A DNA stretch of 64,000 bases from Syngnathus acus (taxonomy: Eukaryota > Chordata > Actinopteri > Syngnathiformes > Syngnathidae), in contig NC_051089.1 of assembly GCF_901709675.1 (NCBI RefSeq), positions 14,375,976-14,439,975 of the forward strand. Reading direction: 5' to 3'. A model generated the notes under the pieces. That model worked only from the letters and a program-made list of their open reading frames with translations, had not been told where the DNA came from and did no database searches. Numbering within the stretch: the first letter of the stretch is position 1; each line of letters begins with the position of its first letter. Positions 58,051 to 64,000 of the stretch are shown here, in pieces. Position numbers and translations under genes: made by a program.

Positions 58051-60049
58051 CTGAACCAAAGCTTACATTCACATTCAATTCAAATGGGTAAAATAATGGG
58101 TGGATGGAGAATGGTCAGGATTGGTTGTTTAGGGCTGCAGCACAGATGGCTTCGGCGGCGATGGAAGGGAAGATAGTGCCAGTGCTGGTTTGAAAATTAA
58201 GGGCAACAAATATTCCCAAGGGTACAGTTGTATTCTACTCTTCCATTTGGAGCTGTCACTGAATAAAAAGCATCTTCTATTGGTCAAAGCCGGTTATAGC
58301 GTGTTTTGCATTATCTGTTTGATGCTGATCACCGTTTTCAAATCTCATTTTCTTTCGGAGCACATCTAATGGCTTTGAAGCAGATGATGCGCTTTAGCAC
58401 ATTTTTAATTGTTAGTGACGCTCTGGCCCAGGCGCTTGTAACTAGGATTCAAACGGTTAGATTGTAAGAAGTACAAGTGTACGTTCTTACGTAATACTAA
58501 AGTAGTGATCGCTGAAGTCGTTGACACTATTAGTGAGATATTACATTTAGAGGAATTTGGGTTGCTCCTTGAAGCATACTGAGAGATCTTTGTAATAGTT
58601 TATTTGTAATTATAGGAAGTGTGTGGGGGAGAGCAAGATAACAGCATAAGTAAGATACAGGGCAGTTTTTACACCACTGTAGAGTAAGACAAGATATATT
58701 AGTGCACAGTCAACATGTTTCTAAATACATTTAAAACTATACAGTCAAAGTTGAGTTTAGCATGTTAAAAAGACTTATACTTTTTCATGTGTCGCCGTTG
58801 GAAAATAAATGACAAGCAGCCATGCAGGACAATTCCTGAGAAGAACCTCTTATGCCAAGCTCAGAGCACACGGCTGTTACCAGCCATATGTTTAAATCGT
58901 TTGTTTCCGTGCAGTGCGTCTTGACTCTTGACCTACAATGTTTTATAGTTACAACGCAACATCCGTTTGACCGTGTTTTACAGTATACCATACAATACAT
59001 TCTGTAATTCAGTTTTGGCGAGTGTGTTATAGTCGGTTTATGACACAAGCTTGATTTACACAAAATGTGTCGTAGGAATGGAACTCCCTTGTAGATCCAA
59101 GCTCTCCTGTCTGTTTTTATTTACTGTTGCTTTCAACCGAGTTTACGTTGTCGATTTAGAGTTTGTTTAATTAGCAAGTTTAAAACCTAAATTAGTTTTG
59201 CTGTTATTTATCGTCATCTCTTACCTTGACATCATCATTGTTCTGAAAAAGGGACTTTCCCATCGGGTGCAGAGACAACTTTGACATCTTTACGCCACAT
59301 TTTGAGCACAGTTTGAAGTATTTGAGTGTGAAAGAGGTTTTTCAAAACAACTATGATGACATTTCCTGGATTTTTAGTCAAATTGACAGCCAAGCACAAT
59401 CAATGAAGAGAAAAAACGTCAGAAGAATTTTTGAGAAAAGAAAGAACTGCTGATTCCAGAAAACATCGACGATTTACTTTGGCTTCCTCCGAAAGGAACC
59501 GAAGCTGAGTGAACATTGTCCCAACTGGACACGTTTGAAGGGATTTGTTTGAGAGGCACAAACATAAAAGACAATGCAGGGAACCGTAATTCCAGCACCA
59601 ATATTTGATTTTATGAAGGAGTACTGCTTTTTGTGTGAACTGCAGCTGCAAATAGAACATCTTATGTAAATTTGACTTGACTTAATGAGATCTTAGAGTT
59701 ACAGGGAAACACACACGCATGCACGCACGCCCACGCACAAAATGCGGTAGAAAGCTGGTGTACCTGGAGGAAGCCACCATGCTGTTATTTTCGCAAATTA
59801 TGAACAAAAAATTATTAGTATTTTTCTTTTAAATTCATGAAGGCAAGTCATCATCACATTTTTTTCTACATTTCTATTCAACATAAATAATAGACGATGC
59901 ACAACAGAGAGGTGGTTTCTCTTTTTTTAAATCACATAATTATTTTTATATGTATTTTTATGCTTCTGTTTATGTCATTCCAACGATAAAGATGTCACCA
60001 AATAAGATCACTGCTTGGGGGTTGTTTTGAACGAAAATGCAGTTTAAGA
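58051..60049. other. Upstream flank, no gene seen
   Basis: No recognised repeat or gene. On the minus strand, an A/C-rich open stretch precedes the 58.05-kb candidate but contains a stop. Confidence 0.45.
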
Positions 60050-60221
60050 TACCGTAATTTTCGGACTATAAGTCGCACCGGAGTATAAGTCGCACCAGCC
60101 ATAAAATGCCCAAAAAAGTGAAAAAAAACATATATATGTATATAAGTCGCTCCTGAGTATAAGTCGCCCCCCCCACCCAAACTATGAAAAAAACGCGACT
60201 TATAGTCCGAAAATTACGGTA
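60050..60221. mobile_element. Short MITE, 172 bp, perfect 27-bp terminal inverted repeats, TA flanks
   Basis: The left end starts TACCGTAATTTTCGGACTAT, continues AAGTCGC, and the right end is its exact reverse complement. The motif AGTATAAGTCGC recurs four times just inside the ends. No coding capacity. Confidence 0.93.
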
Positions 60222-63200
60222 AATGCTTTGGCTGTTTAGATACACGGCAACAACATTTTGAAGCCGAAACTGCAAACATTTGAATCAGGTGTTGAAATTC
60301 TCCTTGGAAACAAATTTTAAATGACTTAATCCATCATCTTCAAATCAGAAAGGAGGAGAAGTTTTTTTTGTCCAGTCTGAGTTGTCACGATAAATGTTTA
60401 TGTGGGTAACTTACTGAAATACAAATTCACATGCAATATTATGAATCCTCTCTTGTTTTTTATTTCTCTTGCCATTATAACCAAAAAAATAAATAAACTA
60501 AACAAAAACAAATCGAGGAAAATCTTGTCGTAGACAGGAGCCACGGCATTCTGAATCTGATACCCAATAACAACACAGTCTGTGGTTTCTAAAACGATTT
60601 TTCTTTTTAAGGAAAATGAAAGCTCAATGGAGGAAGCTGTGGTTCTGTGTTTTTTTTTTAACAATGTGTGTTCCATTCCCCAAACGGCATAGCGATGTAC
60701 GCAATGTGGGCCAATTCCCCAGGAGCTGGAGTTTGGCCAACAGCACCAGTATGTCGTTCATACTTTGTGCTCACTCATTACCAGACCATTTTAAACTTAT
60801 CCACTAAATAAGTCATATGTAGTGTAGCTTTTTAAAATAGTAGTCTTCATCACTTCTAACTCTTTTTGGATAATACCCTTTTGACATTGCCAATCAAAGC
60901 ACGGAGTGGAAGTTTTCCATCAGAGATGCGTGGCGAGTTGATTCCTGTTTATTTTGTTCCTCCTTGAATGGCACGCTCAGCTATTATTGAGTGTGCGTCA
61001 CAGCACTTTTTCCTGTTGAGTCCGATGTGATCCGTCAGTCTCTTTGTCATCCGCCCCCCGGACTCCTTCCATCGCTCGTCCGAGTGAGACGGTGGAGTGG
61101 CAGTGACGTGATGGGGCTACACAGACTGTCAGGATGGATCGCAACCCTGGGAGATTTGCAAACAAACACACACAGACACACAAAGGACATGCGTACGGAG
61201 TCACACATGCAGGCATTCACCCATATTGACACACGCTATTGCACAAAAGCAAGACCATGCAGTCAAAGACTCTGCTCCACATGCACACACGGTCCGGTGA
61301 ACTGTTAAGTCTGTCAGCCAAAGGTTGCTCAGTCTGACACAGTGTTTCAGCTGGAAACAAGCTCAGGCAAGCATTATGACTTCACAACATTAAACAGGTG
61401 CACAGTTTTTGTTTTGGTTTTTTTAACACAACCATGCTTCTTATTTCAATCATTTGAAATCGGAAACAAGACACTGAAGCGATGATCTCTTCGCAAACAA
61501 GAAAGATGAGTTAATGACACGCCGGTTTTTCCACCCGGACACACACAAAAGCAGAATCGACAACATGTCACCTACAAAACAATGAAGGCAAACCGCAAGT
61601 GCGGACACATTGTCCCATGATACAACATTTGAAGTGATTATTAATGAATAATTGTAATGAACCCACACAAGATATTTATCTTGTGATTTATTTATCTTGT
61701 GACCTGATGATTGGGAAAATATTCATAAATGAATGATTGCTATGGACACATTACTAGTCTCGTGGTGTATGTCAAATGATCAGGTCACACCGAATGGCCT
61801 CTTCACAATCATCCAGGCAGTTGGGAGTCACTGCACCCGCTGACAAAATCCGAAAAGCAGTAATAGACACGGATAGATAGGGAAATACAAAAGATCATTC
61901 TAAAAAATGTCTTTGTGTTTACTTTTCACATTGATATTTATTGAAGCCCACTAAAGCTACATTCATATTATTTTCCCCGTTAGCACACAACGAGTGTCCC
62001 TTTGACATGCAATCATAGAAATTGTCATTTTGAAAACCTGGTCACCCGCTATGTATAATGAGTCCATCATGATAAAAAGATTTAAATATAATCATTGATT
62101 GTAACTCATTACGAGGAGAGGTTGTAATGATTGCATCATTAAAAGCTCATCATTAACGCTGTTTTAATGCAACATTAGTTGGGACAAGTAAATGGATCAC
62201 TACTCCCCCCTGTATTAAAACATAGTGACACCGTGGGTCAGATAAATTAGAGTAGGCACATTTATAAACGATTAGCAACACATTCGCTGAAAGGCTAATT
62301 AGGCCTCAAGGGTAAGGACTTTGTTTTTGGCAAAGACCTGGACAGTCACCAAGGAGCGTCGGTGTCCGTCATGCCGCTCGAAGCCAGGTGGCCTTTTGTT
62401 TTGCTTTATTGAGCTACTTTTCCTCTGTAGACCTGCCTGCTGCTCTTTGTTGGTATAGAGACAGTACACACGGGAAGTCTTGCTCGAGGTCATTTTTGTT
62501 TTTTTACAGAAAAGTCTGTCCCGATCAACAGAGTCAAAACATAAAGGTCATTCACGAACAGTGGGAGTGTACGAAAATTTCAAAACAAGAAGCTTTCTCG
62601 CATTGCTATTTTTACACTTAAAGGACGTGTCATGCATTTTTATATTTCATTCAACATTCTCTGGCTTCCTATCCGGACTTTTTTGCAACATGAAAAATAT
62701 ACCTTGGACGTAAAGATTGTCTCGACAAAAAAAACGAACCTTGCAGAGACGTTCTTGCTATGTCTTTTGAGTTGAATACTGCGCTATGTTTAACGGCGTT
62801 CTAGCTTGTCTGTGTACGAATGACGGGAGAGTTGGTCTAATGAGAAGTGTGTTGGAGTCGACAGTAGCTAACCCCACCATTGGCAAGCACACACATGCGC
62901 TCGTGTCCTGTGAGACAAGCGTGGAGAAAGTCGTCTGTGTGAGAGCGGTAATTAGACTCCCATCCATTAAGGCAAGGGGCTGTGGCGAAGGATGAGCAGC
63001 AGGTGTGTCGTATCCGTGTGTTTCTTCCAGTCTGTAATTGGATATTCTGTGTCGTGTGTATTTCTACAGAACAAAAGCAGTCTGACATGGGAAAAACTTG
63101 GGTTCAATGGCACCAAAATTCCACAATGCCTAATCACTCGGCACATAGAAGCAGACACACTGTAGCTCATTTCACTCTGTAGCCATTTAAAGTATCAACA

Positions 63201-64000
63201 AACACCGTGAGCTAAAACGACTTTATCATCCAGCAGGTAGTTGCAAACAAGGCGTCTCTGAATGGAAATTTGTCTAGGATAATCTGATTAGTCCCTCGGG
63301 CCTGAATGCTAGCAAACAAACTGATGCAACAAACGCTTGAGAGACAGCGGGTGGGAGAATCATGTACCGTGCTTAATTTCTACATTTGCTACACCCTCTT
63401 CTCAGTAACCTTACTGTTTTTTGCACTAGCTTTCTTAGGAGACATGACTAACTACAAAAACTGAAGACAAACTACGAATGAACTTGTCAATATGCTAACG
63501 CGCGCCGAGACAAACGCAGGAAGTCACACACAAGTCATAACGTCACCTGACACGCTCTGACAGAGTCGCTCATGTCAAATTTGGTTCATAAGTGAGGCTC
63601 CAGTTCTTATCTCGAAATATTCGCAAATATAGGCGTTTGGAAGTTGAGGTTTTACTGTAATGAGAGCCCAACAGTTTACAAGTTCCCATTTGGTTTAGAA
63701 CTGGTCTTAAAATACAAATAGTCCTGAAGAAGACCGTCCCGGCAGGTTTGTGGTGTTGCCGTGGTCGGTCATTGTTGCCCTTGATGCGCACCCACAGCAA
63801 GGCATTTAGTTTGAGAACTGGATGGAGCCTGAATCATTTAATTATAAAGGCAGACTACCACGTACACAAATACAAAAGTGCAAACCGATGTTAAATCAGG
63901 AGAAATAATAGTTCTACATTTTTCACATATTTGACACTCAAGTGCACAGACTATAAAAAGATGCAAGGCAAATTGTTTTGTTTGAAACTTTGCTTATTTG
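60222..64000. other. Upstream flank to window end, no gene seen
   Basis: Short frames only. 62060-62310 is repeat-free and dense in ATGATT/TAAT motifs and may be a conserved element. Confidence 0.45.

Overview
This is a vertebrate, almost certainly teleost fish, genomic window. The evidence is a 20-exon gene with GT-AG introns, long AT-rich non-coding flanks, many microsatellites, and fish-type repeats (tRNA-derived SINEs, TA-flanked MITEs, solo LTRs). I see no prokaryotic operon, CRISPR array, rRNA gene or tRNA gene.

The one clear gene is a complete Groucho/TLE co-repressor on the minus strand. It starts with MYPQGRHP at 46689 and stops after TVYEVIY at 25359. All 20 coding exons were read by hand, with consistent phases. 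They sum to 2304 nt, encoding 767 aa. Sequence signatures in the linker and WD40 domain ([26 protein letters not shown]) match TLE3 better than TLE1, TLE2 or TLE4. Whether it is tle3a or tle3b cannot be decided here. The order is: Q (tetramerisation) domain in exons 1-6, GP region in exon 7, CcN region with a KKRKV nuclear localisation signal in exons 8-10, SP region in exons 11-14, and the WD40 propeller in exons 15-20.

Layout: 1-24.1 kb is gene-poor downstream flank with SINEs, a 790-bp terminal-inverted-repeat element and tandem duplications. 24.15-46.7 kb is tle3, including its 3' UTR. 46.7-48.3 kb is 5' UTR and a CpG-containing, CCAAT-box-rich promoter zone without a clear TATA box. 48.3-64 kb is upstream flank with two solo LTRs (perfect 6-bp and 5-bp target duplications), a 172-bp MITE, a GC-richer island at about 53 kb, and a possible broken coding exon at 57.65-58.05 kb. 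Several stretches rich in TAAT-type homeodomain motifs could be conserved enhancers, but alignment is needed to say so.

The most interesting signals are: a second in-frame exon-6 donor that would add ten residues ([10 protein letters not shown]); a long (CTCA)n microsatellite starting about 19 nt inside intron 7, which would be read through as an LTHS repeat; a 17-nt microexon; three MITE-like elements whose termini share one pattern; and the unassigned protein-like minus-strand reading at about 57.8 kb.
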